A DNA stretch of 64,000 nucleotides from Arthrobacter dokdonellae (GTDB lineage: Bacteria > Actinomycetota > Actinomycetes > Actinomycetales > Micrococcaceae), in the NCBI RefSeq assembly GCF_003268655.1, contig NZ_CP029642.1, forward strand, positions 2,294,001-2,358,000. Direction: 5' to 3'. Shown here piece by piece: positions 56,430 to 64,000 of the stretch. The notes beneath the pieces are model-generated. The model was not told where the DNA came from, did no database searches, and worked only from the letters and a program-made list of their open reading frames with translations. Both the position numbers and the translations under genes were made by a program. Each line of letters starts with the position of its first letter. Within the stretch, counting starts at the first letter, position 1.

Positions 56430-56660
56430 CTCCCGCGGAATGCCGCAGGTCAGCAGTACGGCTCCGCCTGGCAAACGACAGTTGAACAGCAGGTCCCCGC
56501 GCCGGATCTTGGCCCACAGCCACAGGGCCGCGTTGCCGCGCGTTGGAAGGCGTGCCTCCATTTGTCGGAGCATCCAGGCGTACGCGTCCTCGTATCCAGG
56601 TTCCGCGAGGGATGCATCGGGAACGAGCCTCCCCGTGGCCAGGAGTTCATCAAACGCGGC
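56430..56660 (-). pseudogene. DUF3841-like protein remnant
   Basis: About 75 codons lacking a start: FDELLATGRLVPDASLAEPGYEDAYAWMLRQMEARLP, ALWLWAKIRRGDL and GGAVLLTCGIPRE match, from memory, DUF3841-family proteins (TWP-type Ala/Trp-rich, about 180 residues). The N-terminal few residues are replaced by the pcaR end and the C-terminal two thirds are missing. Inactive. Confidence 0.55.
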
Positions 56661-56674
56661 TGCAGGGCCGCCCG

Positions 56675-57478
56675 CTACTTCCCGGCGGCGACGTCGGCGG
56701 AGATCAGTGCCGCCGTGCGCAGCAGCTGCTCGCGCACCTGCGCCAGGGAAGCGGCGGGATCGGGCTGTGCGTAGACGCCCTGTGCCTGGAGTGAGACGTT
56801 GATGGCGGCAACGACGTGCCCGCCGGCATCGCGCACGGGAGCGGCCATGGACATCAGGCCGATCTCCAGTTCCTGGTCCAGCAGGCACCAGCCCTGCTCC
56901 CGCACGCCGGCCAGGACCGCGCGCAGCTCCGGCTCTGAGGCTACGGCCTTGGGTGTCATGGGCGTGACCGTGTGCGCGGCGAAATAGTCCTCCAGCGCCA
57001 CCGCCGGCAGGCCGGCCAGCAGCACCCTTCCCATGGAGGTAGCATGGGCGGGAAAGCGGGTGCCCACGGTGATGCCCACGCTCATGATGCGCCGGGCGGC
57101 GACCCTCGCCACATAGCTGATGTCGCCGCCGTCGAGCACGGCCGCCGACGTCGATTCCCCCAGCAGCGCCGAAAGGACCTGCAGGTGGGGTTCGGCCAGC
57201 TGGGGCAGGGACAGCGCGGACAGGTAGGAATAGCCCAGCTGCAGCACCGACGGGGTGAGGGAGAAGACCTTGCCGTCGGTGCGGACATAGCCGAGCTCCA
57301 CCAGGGTGTGCAGGAAGCGCCGGGATGTGGCCCGGGTGAGGTCCGTGCGCCGGGCCACCTCCGTCAGCGTCATGACGGGGTGGTCGGCGTCAAACGCCCT
57401 GATGACGGACAGGCCGCGGGCCAGCGACTGCACGTATTGGTCGCCGGCCGCGGGCGGGGCGGTCTGTGCTTCGATCAC
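56675..57478 (-). CDS. pcaR: IclR family transcriptional regulator, PcaR-like
   Basis: 267 residues. Winged HTH at about 15-75 (YVQSLARGLSVIRAFDADHPVMTLTEVARRTDLTRATSRRFLHTLVELGYV). Effector domain at about 90-260 with RFPAHATSMGRVLLAGL, GWCLLDQELEIGLMSMAAPVRD and HVVAAINVSLQ. Closely resembles actinobacterial PcaR/PobR regulators that respond to beta-ketoadipate or protocatechuate. Same strand, nine bases downstream of pcaJ, so co-transcribed as last gene of the pca operon. Confidence 0.92.
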   Translation of the reverse strand: MIEAQTAPPAAGDQYVQSLARGLSVIRAFDADHPVMTLTEVARRTDLTRATSRRFLHTLVELGYVRTDGKVFSLTPSVLQLGYSYLSALSLPQLAEPHLQVLSALLGESTSAAVLDGGDISYVARVAARRIMSVGITVGTRFPAHATSMGRVLLAGLPAVALEDYFAAHTVTPMTPKAVASEPELRAVLAGVREQGWCLLDQELEIGLMSMAAPVRDAGGHVVAAINVSLQAQGVYAQPDPAASLAQVREQLLRTAALISADVAAGK

Positions 57479-57487
57479 CGGCCCATC

Positions 57488-58153
57488 CTATCGGGCGGCT
57501 TCGAGGGGCACCGGGATGCGTTCCCGCAGGTCCGCCAGCGTGGTGCCGAACATGTCGCGCACGCGCACGCCGTCGGCCGTGATGAGGAAGACGGCGTCGC
57601 TGGTGTAGATGCGGGTGACGCAGCCGACGCCGGTGAGCGGGTACGTGCACTTCTGGACCAGTTTGGCGGTGCCGTCCTTGGCGAACAGGCTCATCATGAC
57701 GTAGACCTCCTTGGCGCCGGTGGCCAGGTCCATGGCGCCGCCGACGGCGGGAATCGCGTCGGGCGCCCCGGTGTGCCAGTTCGCGAGGTCCCCGGTGGCG
57801 GAGACCTGGAACGCGCCGAGCACGCAGACGTCCAAGTGGCCGCCGCGCATCATGGCGAAGGAGTCGGCGTGATGGAAGTAGGAGGCGCCGGGCAGCTCCG
57901 TGACGGGGACCTTCCCGGCGTTGATGAGGTCCTCGTCAATCTCCGCGCCGTGCGCTTCCGGGCCCATGCCGAGCATGCCGTTTTCGGTGTGCAGCGTGAC
58001 GGCCTGTTCCGGGCGCAGATGGTTGGAGACGAGAGTCGGCTGGCCGATGCCGAGGTTGACGTAGGAGCCGGCCTTGATGTCCGCGGCCACCAGGGCCGCC
58101 AGTTCCTCGCGGCCCAGGCGTGTGCCGGGGGAGCGCTCCGTTTGGATGTTCAC
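57488..58153 (-). CDS. pcaJ: 3-oxoadipate CoA-transferase, subunit B
   Basis: 221 residues. LGREELAALVAADIKAGSYVNLGIGQPTLVSNHL, and the catalytic-Glu segment TLHTENGMLGMGPEAHG (Glu near residue 57) mark subunit B of family-I CoA transferases. DVCVLGAFQVSATGDLANWHTG and KCTYPLTGVGCVTRIYTSDAVF follow. With PcaI it transfers CoA from succinyl-CoA to 3-oxoadipate. Its ATG overlaps pcaI by four bases. Confidence 0.93.
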   Translation of the reverse strand: MNIQTERSPGTRLGREELAALVAADIKAGSYVNLGIGQPTLVSNHLRPEQAVTLHTENGMLGMGPEAHGAEIDEDLINAGKVPVTELPGASYFHHADSFAMMRGGHLDVCVLGAFQVSATGDLANWHTGAPDAIPAVGGAMDLATGAKEVYVMMSLFAKDGTAKLVQKCTYPLTGVGCVTRIYTSDAVFLITADGVRVRDMFGTTLADLRERIPVPLEAAR

Positions 58154-58842
58154 TGCTTTGCCTCGCGTTCTGCCGGCGCCGGCGTGGGGATCCGGACCAG
58201 CGTGGTGACGTAGATGCCGGGGGTGACGATGACTTCCGGGTCCAGGGCGCCCGTGTCGACGATGGTGCCGACCTGAACAATGCTGGTCTTCGCTGCGGCG
58301 GCCATGATGGGGCCGAAGTTGCGGGCTGTCTTGCGGTAGACCAGGTTTCCCGCCCTGTCCGCCGTATGCGCCTTGACCAGGGCGTAGTCGGCGTGGAGGG
58401 GGGTCTCGTACACGTGTCCGCGGCCGTCGATGATCCGCGTCTCCTTGCCCTCGGCGAGCATGGTGCCATAGCCGGTGGGCGTGAAGAACCCGCCGATCCC
58501 GGCACCGGCGGCCCTGATCCGTTCGGCCAGGTTGCCCTGCGGGACCAGTTCCAGCTCGATCTCCCCGCTCCGGTACGCGGCGTCAAAGTGCCAGGAGTCG
58601 GACTGGCGCGGGAAGGAGCAGATGATCTTTTTGACCCGGCGTTCCTTGATGAGCAGCGCCAGGCCCGCGTCACCCTGCCCGGCGTTGTTGTTGACCACGG
58701 TCAGGCCGGTGGCTCCGCCGTCGAGCAGGGCGTCGATAAGTTCCATGGGTTGGCCGGCGTTGCCGAAGCCGCCAATGAGCACGGTGGAATCGTCGCGGAT
58801 GCCCGCGACGGCCTCGGCTGCGGATGGTGCAATGGTGGGCAT
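58150..58842 (-). CDS. pcaI: 3-oxoadipate CoA-transferase, subunit A
   Basis: 230 residues from the ATG at 58842 with AAGGGGAAGA upstream; the longer open frame extends into pcaF and is not used. It has DSTVLIGGFGNAGQPMELIDALLDGG (CoA-binding start), TVVNNNAGQGDAGLALLI, and GIGGFFTPTGYGTMLAEGKE. It forms the heterotetramer with PcaJ. Located 10 bases after pcaF. Confidence 0.94.
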   Translation of the reverse strand: MPTIAPSAAEAVAGIRDDSTVLIGGFGNAGQPMELIDALLDGGATGLTVVNNNAGQGDAGLALLIKERRVKKIICSFPRQSDSWHFDAAYRSGEIELELVPQGNLAERIRAAGAGIGGFFTPTGYGTMLAEGKETRIIDGRGHVYETPLHADYALVKAHTADRAGNLVYRKTARNFGPIMAAAAKTSIVQVGTIVDTGALDPEVIVTPGIYVTTLVRIPTPAPAEREAKQ

Positions 58843-58852
58843 GGTCTTCCCC

Positions 58853-60064
58853 TTAGTTCGTGGAGGTGGTGGTGTTTTCGAGCACGATGGCCAGGCCCTG
58901 GCCGACGCCGATGCAGATCGCGGCCACGCCCCACCGCTGCCCGGTGGCCTGCAGGCTGCGGGCCAGGGTGCCCAGCAGCCGGGTGCCGGAGGCGCCCAGC
59001 GGGTGGCCCATGGCGATGGCGCCGCCATGCTGGTTGACGATCCCGGGGTCGATGTCCCACGCGTCAATGCAGGCCAGCGACTGGGCCGCAAACGCTTCGT
59101 TAAGTTCGACGGCGCCCACCTGGTCCCACCTGATCCCCGCCTTGGCCAGGGCGCGGTTGGCGGCCTCGACGGGCCCGTAGCCGAAGAACTGCGGGTCCAC
59201 CCCGGCCGCCCCGCGCCCGGCGATCCGGGCCAGCGGTTCCATGCCCAGGATGCCGGCGGCTGCCTCGGAGCCCAGCCATGCGGCGGAGGCGCCGTCGGAG
59301 AGCGGTGAGGCGTTCGCGGCCGTGACGGTCCCGCCGTCGGACCCCTCTGCCTCCAGGCGGAACACGGTCTTCAGCCCGGCCAGCCTTTCCGCCGTCGACC
59401 CGGGGCGGATGCCTTCGTCGCGGAGCAGCCCCGTGCCGGGGACCACGGTGGTGAGATGGTCGTAAAAACCGGCGTTCCAGGCGGCGTCGGCCAGGTTGTG
59501 GGAGGTCGCGGCGAACTCGTCCTGGCGGTCGCGGGTGATGCCGTACTTCTCGCGCAGCTGCTCCGTGGCCTCGCCCAGGGACACGGTCCATTCCCCGGGC
59601 ATGGCGGCATTGACCAGCCGCCAGCCCAGCGTGGTGGAGGCCAGGGCCAGGTCCCCGGCGGGGTAGGGCCGTTCGGTCTTGGGCAGCACCCAGGGGGCGC
59701 GGCTCATCGACTCCGCCCCGCCCACCAGCACCAGGTCCGCGTCGCCGGTGTTGATCTGGCGGGAGGCGATGATGGCCGCGTCGATGGAGGAGCCGCAGAG
59801 CCGGTTGACGGTGGTGCCGGGGATGGAGGTGGGCAGCCCGGCCAGGAGGGTGGCCATGCGCGCCAAGTTCCGGTTTTCCTCGCCGGCGCCGTTGGCGTTG
59901 CCAAAAACCACCTCATCGATCCGGTCCGGCTCCAGCTGGGGCGCACGGGCCACGGACTCGCGAACCACATGGGCGGCCAGGTCGTCCGGCCGGACCCCGG
60001 CCAGGCCGGACCCGAACTTGCCGAAAGGGGTGCGGACGGCGTCATACAGATATGCCTGGTTCAT
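58853..60064 (-). CDS. pcaF: 3-oxoadipyl-CoA thiolase
   Basis: 403 residues, thiolase fold. Nucleophile Cys in NRLCGSSIDAAIIASRQINTGD near residue 89. GHPLGASGTRLLGTLARSL with the base His is near the C-terminus, and the second Cys lies in GVAAICIGVGQGLAIVLE. MNQAYLYDAVRTPFGKFGSGLAGVRPDDL at the N-terminus is typical of PcaF. It splits 3-oxoadipyl-CoA into succinyl-CoA and acetyl-CoA. Overlaps pcaC by four bases. Confidence 0.95.
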   Translation of the reverse strand: MNQAYLYDAVRTPFGKFGSGLAGVRPDDLAAHVVRESVARAPQLEPDRIDEVVFGNANGAGEENRNLARMATLLAGLPTSIPGTTVNRLCGSSIDAAIIASRQINTGDADLVLVGGAESMSRAPWVLPKTERPYPAGDLALASTTLGWRLVNAAMPGEWTVSLGEATEQLREKYGITRDRQDEFAATSHNLADAAWNAGFYDHLTTVVPGTGLLRDEGIRPGSTAERLAGLKTVFRLEAEGSDGGTVTAANASPLSDGASAAWLGSEAAAGILGMEPLARIAGRGAAGVDPQFFGYGPVEAANRALAKAGIRWDQVGAVELNEAFAAQSLACIDAWDIDPGIVNQHGGAIAMGHPLGASGTRLLGTLARSLQATGQRWGVAAICIGVGQGLAIVLENTTTSTN

Positions 60065-60564
60065 GCGGTTTCGTCTTTCCGGGTGGCGGGTTGGGAGGGT
60101 GCGTCCGGTTCGGCGTCGAGCCGGGCGAAGACTTCCTGGGCTGTCTTGAAGGCCGTGTTGGCGGACGGTACGCCACAGTAGATGGCGGTTTGGAGCAGGA
60201 TTTCCTTGATCTCCCCGCGCTCGAGCCCGTTACGCAGGGCGGCCCGGATGTGCATTGCCAGTTCGTCCCAGTGGCCGTGGGCCACCATGGCGGTGATGGT
60301 GACGGCGGAGCGCATCTGCCGGCTCAGGCCAGGCCTGGTCCAGATGCCGCCCCAGGCTATCCGGGTGATCATGTCCTGGAAATCGGCGGTGAAATCGTCC
60401 ATGGCGGCGGTGGCCCGGTCAACGTGGGCGTCGCCGAGGACTTCGCGGCGGACGGCCAGGCCGGCCCGGTACACGTCCTCCGTGGTGGCCTCGCGCTGGA
60501 CGGCCCCCTGGGCGTCTTGGTTGTCCGGGCCGTCTTGGCGGTCCGGGGCGGGCGTTGCCGTCAT
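60061..60564 (-). CDS. pcaC: 4-carboxymuconolactone decarboxylase
   Basis: 167 residues, AhpD-like fold: DVYRAGLAVRREVLGDAHVDRATAAMDDFTADFQDMI, WTRPGLSRQMRSAVTITAMVAHGHWDELAMHIRAALRNGL and EIKEILLQTAIYCGVPSANTAFKTAQEVF. The catalytic His/Glu pair is in that second segment. It is a separate gene from pcaD, unlike the PcaL fusion of many actinobacteria. Overlaps both neighbours by four bases. Confidence 0.95.
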   Translation of the reverse strand: MTATPAPDRQDGPDNQDAQGAVQREATTEDVYRAGLAVRREVLGDAHVDRATAAMDDFTADFQDMITRIAWGGIWTRPGLSRQMRSAVTITAMVAHGHWDELAMHIRAALRNGLERGEIKEILLQTAIYCGVPSANTAFKTAQEVFARLDAEPDAPSQPATRKDETA

Positions 60565-61436
60565 GGCTGGGTCCTTTCGATGAGACTGCGGAGCAGTTCC
60601 GCAACCTTGGCCGGCGCCTCGGCGGGCGCCAGGTGGGCCACGTGCGGGAGCGTTACGGAAAATGCGCCATTATCTGCAGGAGCGTCCGCCTTGACGTTGC
60701 CATTATCTGCAGGAGCGTTGATGGCGGCGACCATGTCCTGCATCAGTTCCGGCGTCGCGACGGTGTCCTCCGCGCCGGCCACAGCCAGCAGCGGGACGGT
60801 GATCCGGCCCAGTTCGCTTCGGACGTCAAAGGCGGCCAGGGCGCCGCAGCAGTGGGCGTAGCTGACGCGGTCGGCGTCGCGCAGGGCGTGCAGGAGCCTG
60901 CTGGAGAGGGCCGGATCCCGGGCCATGGACCCTTCGGCAAACCAGCGCTGGGCCGAGCCCTGGATCATGACGGGCGTGCCCAGCGTGCGGACGGTTTCCG
61001 CCCTTTCGGCCCAGGACTCGGGTGTGCCAAGCTTTGGCCCGGAACACTGCACCGACAGGCTCAGGAGTCGGGCGCCGTGGTCAAGTCCGAGCTGCAGCCC
61101 GACGGCGCCGCCCAGGGACACGCCGGCGTAATGGAAGCGGGCCCCGGGCGCGATGGAGTCCACGAGCGCAACGACGGCGCCGGCCAGTCCTGCGACCGTG
61201 AAGGGTGCCTCCGCTGCTGGCGAGATCCCGTGGCCGGGCAGGTCCCAGGCCACCACGTCGACGGCGTCCCCCAGCAGGGCGCCGACCTTTTCCCACAGCA
61301 CGGAGGACGTCCCGAGGGAACAGCCCACCACCAGCAGCGGCCGGTTCCCAAGCGGGCGCCGGGGCGACAACAGCACCGCCTTGACTGCCGGCACGCGGGT
61401 TCCCGCAGCTGTGCCGTTCCCTGCACTCTCACTCAT
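60561..61436 (-). CDS. pcaD: 3-oxoadipate enol-lactonase
   Basis: 291 residues, alpha/beta hydrolase, from the ATG at 61436. Oxyanion start LLVVGCSLGTSSVLWEKV, nucleophile Ser in YAGVSLGGAVGLQLGL, acid Asp in LLAVAGAEDTVATPELM, and His in LPHVAHLAPAEAPAKV. It hydrolyses 3-oxoadipate enol-lactone. An 11-residue insert-like repeat (APADNGNVKAD and APADNG, DNA 60666-60717) lies just before the catalytic His and may be slippage-derived. Overlaps pcaB by eight bases. Confidence 0.93.
   Translation of the reverse strand: MSESAGNGTAAGTRVPAVKAVLLSPRRPLGNRPLLVVGCSLGTSSVLWEKVGALLGDAVDVVAWDLPGHGISPAAEAPFTVAGLAGAVVALVDSIAPGARFHYAGVSLGGAVGLQLGLDHGARLLSLSVQCSGPKLGTPESWAERAETVRTLGTPVMIQGSAQRWFAEGSMARDPALSSRLLHALRDADRVSYAHCCGALAAFDVRSELGRITVPLLAVAGAEDTVATPELMQDMVAAINAPADNGNVKADAPADNGAFSVTLPHVAHLAPAEAPAKVAELLRSLIERTQP
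60666..60717. repeat. 19-bp direct repeat within pcaD
   Basis: Two identical 19-base copies (60666-60684 and 60699-60717, beginning GCCATTATCTGCAGG), offset by 33 bases, which gives an 11-codon period in frame with pcaD. Confidence 0.8.
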
Positions 61437-62865
61437 CGCTTGTCCCTTCGGCAGCCCAGCGCGGGTAGGCGGCAAATATTCGTTCAATGATGGCCCGGCT
61501 TTCGCCCAGATAGCCCGACGGGTCCAGCAGCCGGGCCAGGGCCGCGTCCGAAAGCGTCTCCTGCGGCACGGCGGAGCGCAGCAGCCGGGCAAATTCGGCG
61601 CCCTGCCCTCCCCGGGGTGCCTGCAGGGCCGCGTCCACGACCTCCTGGAACCTGGCCTTGCCGCCGCCAGCCGTGCCGCCGCCAGCCGTGCCGCCATCCA
61701 TCAGGGGCACGACTACGGCACCCGCCGCCTCGCTCAACAGGAGCGGCCCGCTGAGGGCCAGGTTTGCGCCCATGGCCTCCGGAAAGACGTGCAGGCCCTC
61801 GGCCAGTTCCCGGAGCGCCGCGGCCGCCCCGCCCGCCAGCTCCAGCAACGTGCGCAGTGCCTCCCATTCGCTGTGCCAGGCACCGTCCGGTCGTTCGTCC
61901 ACGGACAGGGCCGCGGCCAGGTGCAGCTGGGCTGCCTGCTGCGGCGCGGCCAGGGCCGCGCTGCGCGCCAGGATGGAGAGGACGGGGTTTTGTTTCTGGG
62001 GCATGGCCGAGGAAACGCCGCGCCCGTCGGCCCGTGGTTCAGCCAGCTCGCCAAATTCCGGGCGGCTCAGGAGCAGGACGTCGTTGGCGACCTTGCCCGC
62101 GGCGTCGCACAGCGAGGCCAGGGCGTCGCCCAGTGCGGTTACCGAGGTCCTGTTGGTGTGCCATGGCGCCGGTGCGGTGGCCAGTCCGAGTTTGGCGGCC
62201 AGGGAGTCGGCCAGGGTGAAGGCGTCGGTGCCCCCTTTTGCGGCGAGGGCGGAGCCGGCGGCAAGGGTGCCCGCCGCGCCGCCGAACTGCACAGGAAAGT
62301 CTGCGGCGTCCAGGCGCGTCGCTGCCGCGGCCAGTCCGTGGAACCATTGTGCCGCCTTCAACCCGAAGGTCGACGGCAGGGAATGCTGGGTCAAGGTCCG
62401 CGCGGGCTGTAGCGTGCCGGCGTGGCGGCGGGCCAGCCGGGCGAGGGCCGCGGTGGCTCCCGCCACGTCCTCCCGGAGCGCGGCGACGTGGTGGGCGGAA
62501 AGGCGCATGAGGGCGGTGTCCAGGACATCCTGGCTGGTCAGCGACGCATGCACGGCGCCCGATGCCTGGGGGTTGTCTCCGGAGACCAGCTCCCGCAGCC
62601 TGGCCACGATGGGGATGACGGGATTGCCGCCGCCCTGTGCCGCGGCGGCCAGATCGGCGGCGTTGAAACCGCCAGCCTTCGCCGCTTTCCGGACAGCCGC
62701 CGCGGCGCCGGCCGGCGCCAGTCCCGCGTCTTCCAGGACCTCGGCCCAGGCGGTTTCGACGGCCAGCACCGCCTCCACGACGGCGTCGTCGCCGGCCGCG
62801 GAGTGCCGGCGCGGATCCGCGGTGACGGGCGAGAGCAGGCCAAAGTTACCCGGCACGGCGCTCAC
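61429..62865 (-). CDS. pcaB: 3-carboxy-cis,cis-muconate cycloisomerase
   Basis: 478 residues from GTG 62865, which overlaps the pcaG stop (GTGA). Fumarase/adenylosuccinate-lyase superfamily: signature GVSSAMPQKQNPVLSILA near residue 277 with the catalytic Ser, ASLTSQDVLDTALML-like VHASLTSQDVLDTALMRL, and TQHSLPSTFGLKAAQWF. It closes carboxymuconate to 4-carboxymuconolactone. A short Gly/Thr repeat (GGTAGGGTAGGGKAR) lies near residue 392 in a loop. Typical PcaB length is 400-450, so it is slightly long because of this. Confidence 0.94.
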   Translation of the reverse strand: MSAVPGNFGLLSPVTADPRRHSAAGDDAVVEAVLAVETAWAEVLEDAGLAPAGAAAAVRKAAKAGGFNAADLAAAAQGGGNPVIPIVARLRELVSGDNPQASGAVHASLTSQDVLDTALMRLSAHHVAALREDVAGATAALARLARRHAGTLQPARTLTQHSLPSTFGLKAAQWFHGLAAAATRLDAADFPVQFGGAAGTLAAGSALAAKGGTDAFTLADSLAAKLGLATAPAPWHTNRTSVTALGDALASLCDAAGKVANDVLLLSRPEFGELAEPRADGRGVSSAMPQKQNPVLSILARSAALAAPQQAAQLHLAAALSVDERPDGAWHSEWEALRTLLELAGGAAAALRELAEGLHVFPEAMGANLALSGPLLLSEAAGAVVVPLMDGGTAGGGTAGGGKARFQEVVDAALQAPRGGQGAEFARLLRSAVPQETLSDAALARLLDPSGYLGESRAIIERIFAAYPRWAAEGTSDE

Positions 62866-63461
62866 GCCCCCTCGGTGCGGGCGTCCCCGCCGCCGTCGAA
62901 CCCGCCGCCGTCGAACTCCAGGAAGACGGTCTCGCCCTCGCCCTGGAGCCTGACGTCCCAGTGCAGGCCGCCGCCGTCCTCGCGCGTCGCGATCAACGTG
63001 CCGCGGCGGTCCGCGGGCAGGGATGACAGGAGCGGGTCCGCCGCCAGCGCAGCGGCGTCCTCGGGCAGGTAGGCGCGGGTGAAGAGCCGGTTCGTCAGCC
63101 CCCTGGCAAAGACCACCACGGCGATGAAGGGTGCCTTCCCCGGGCGGCTGGCACCGGGGTTGACCGTGGTGAAGGTGTACTTGCCCGTGCGGTCCGTGGA
63201 GGCCCGGCCCCACCCGGTGAAGGTGTAGCCGTCACGCACCAGGGAACCGGTTTCGGCGGCGACGCTTCCGTCGGCGGCCGGCTGCCAGATTTCCAAGATG
63301 GCGTCCGGGATGGGCTCCCCGGCGCCGTCGGTGACGGTGCCGTGCAGGCGGAGGCTGCCGGCGCTGCCGGGGACCGCCAGCTCGTTGTCCTTGTCAAACG
63401 GCAGGGCGTATCCGAAGAACGGGCCGACCGTCTGGCCGGGAGTGGGGGTGAGCTTACTCAT
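62862..63461 (-). CDS. pcaG: Protocatechuate 3,4-dioxygenase alpha subunit
   Basis: 199 residues from the ATG at 63461 (MSKLTPTPGQTVGPFFGYALPF), which overlaps the pcaH end by eight bases. Intradiol dioxygenase beta-sandwich: GTVTDGAGEPIPDAILEIWQPA is the fold signature and GWGRASTDRTGKYTFTTVNPGASR follows. The alpha subunit lacks the four iron ligands but pairs with PcaH. It ends LHWDVRLQGEGETVFLEFDGGGFDGGGD, with a Gly-rich tail. Overlaps pcaB by four bases. Confidence 0.93.
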   Translation of the reverse strand: MSKLTPTPGQTVGPFFGYALPFDKDNELAVPGSAGSLRLHGTVTDGAGEPIPDAILEIWQPAADGSVAAETGSLVRDGYTFTGWGRASTDRTGKYTFTTVNPGASRPGKAPFIAVVVFARGLTNRLFTRAYLPEDAAALAADPLLSSLPADRRGTLIATREDGGGLHWDVRLQGEGETVFLEFDGGGFDGGGDARTEGA

Positions 63462-64000
63462 GGTGTTCGCCGTCCTCGCCAAGTGCTTCGTTTTCGGTCC
63501 AGGTGCGCTTTGACCCGGTCAGGACAATGTCCCAGTTGTAGCCAAGCGACCATTCCGGGGAGGTCAGCTCGTGGTTGTATGTGGCCACGAGCCGGTCCCG
63601 GGCGTCCTGGTCCACGATGGACTGGTAAATCGGGTCCAACGGGAACAGCTGGTCGCCCGGAAAGTACATCTGGGTGATGATCCGCTGGGTGAATTCGCTC
63701 CCGAACAGGGAGAAGTGGATGTGCGCGGGGCGCCAGGCGTTCAGGTGGTTCTTCCACGGGTAGGCGCCGGGCTTGATGGTGGTGAACGCATAGGAGCCGT
63801 CGGGACCGGTGATGCAGCGGCCGACCCCGGTGAAGTTCGGGTCGATGGGGGCCGGGTGCTGGTCCCGCTTGTGGATGTAGCGGCCGGACGCGTTGGCCTG
63901 CCAGATCTCCACCAGCTGCCCGGCCACGGGACGTCCGTCACCGTCCAGGACCTTCCCGGCAACCTTGATCCGCTCACCCTGCGGCTCGCCGTTGTGGACG
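63454..64000 (-). CDS. pcaH: Protocatechuate 3,4-dioxygenase beta subunit (5' end beyond window)
   Basis: The 182 C-terminal codons are visible; the start lies beyond the right edge. Iron ligands are in place: the two Tyr in GRYIHKRDQHPAP and TIKPGAYPWKNHLNAW, and two His in RPAHIHFSLFG. GRCITGPDGSYAFTTI and VAGQLVEIWQANASGRY are canonical PcaH. With PcaG it forms the Fe(III) enzyme that opens the ring of protocatechuate between C3 and C4. First visible gene of pcaHGBDCFIJR. Confidence 0.95.
   Translation of the reverse strand, partial: VHNGEPQGERIKVAGKVLDGDGRPVAGQLVEIWQANASGRYIHKRDQHPAPIDPNFTGVGRCITGPDGSYAFTTIKPGAYPWKNHLNAWRPAHIHFSLFGSEFTQRIITQMYFPGDQLFPLDPIYQSIVDQDARDRLVATYNHELTSPEWSLGYNWDIVLTGSKRTWTENEALGEDGEHHE

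Overview
The window is high-GC DNA with dense, frequently overlapping genes and many GTG/TTG starts. Ku/LigD repair genes, an oxygen-responsive two-component pair, NarGHJI and a protocatechuate (pca) operon together point to a soil actinobacterium, most like the Arthrobacter/Pseudarthrobacter group (Micrococcaceae). The genus is an inference from protein style; no rRNA or tRNA gene, IS element, phage gene or CRISPR array was seen.

Layout. 0-2.1 kb: a badly eroded molybdopterin oxidoreductase with the fused remnant of its neighbour, then a DUF6328 membrane protein. 2.8-16.6 kb: an NHEJ and stress region: Ku and topoisomerase IB in tandem, a three-gene glycosyltransferase / deacetylase-methyltransferase / acyl-CoA dehydrogenase cluster, small envelope-stress proteins, an SDR, a decayed carboxylate-amine ligase, LigD, and a GH15 glucoamylase-like enzyme. 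17.2-24.5 kb: a tightly coupled minus-strand operon (SDR, two small proteins, gluconate-2-dehydrogenase-like subunit, GMC oxidoreductase, TPP enzyme, enolase-superfamily enzyme), ending in a 70-bp palindrome. 24.8-33.7 kb: two MFS transporters, DUF1206, a DJ-1/PfpI protein, a universal stress protein, a Cys-rich protein, an internally deleted NmrA-like gene, an aldo/keto reductase and an HTH regulator.

33.7-41.8 kb: an IclR regulator next to pobA (4-hydroxybenzoate to protocatechuate), then a divergent sulfur module: flavin reductase against an acs-sfnG-metY-CoA-binding operon that probably releases sulfite from dimethyl sulfone and assimilates sulfide. 41.9-55.9 kb: a DevR/DosR-like hypoxia island: two PNPOx-family flavin proteins plus the stub of a third, a DevS-like kinase broken by a one-base frameshift, an intact DevR-like regulator, DUF3040, a UbiB fragment, a truncated universal stress protein, and an intact narGHJI-narK operon. 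Four similar sites resembling the mycobacterial DosR box lie in this stretch. 56.4-64.0 kb: PcaR-type IclR regulator and the pcaHGBDCFIJ operon (minus strand, pcaH cut by the window edge), converting the protocatechuate made by PobA to succinyl-CoA and acetyl-CoA.

Two themes stand out. First, at least eight genes are visibly broken or shrunk (internal deletions, frameshifts, a lost start codon), mostly accessory or redox functions, beside intact operons. Second, the hypoxia island keeps its response regulator, candidate operators and nitrate reductase but has lost the sensor's reading frame.
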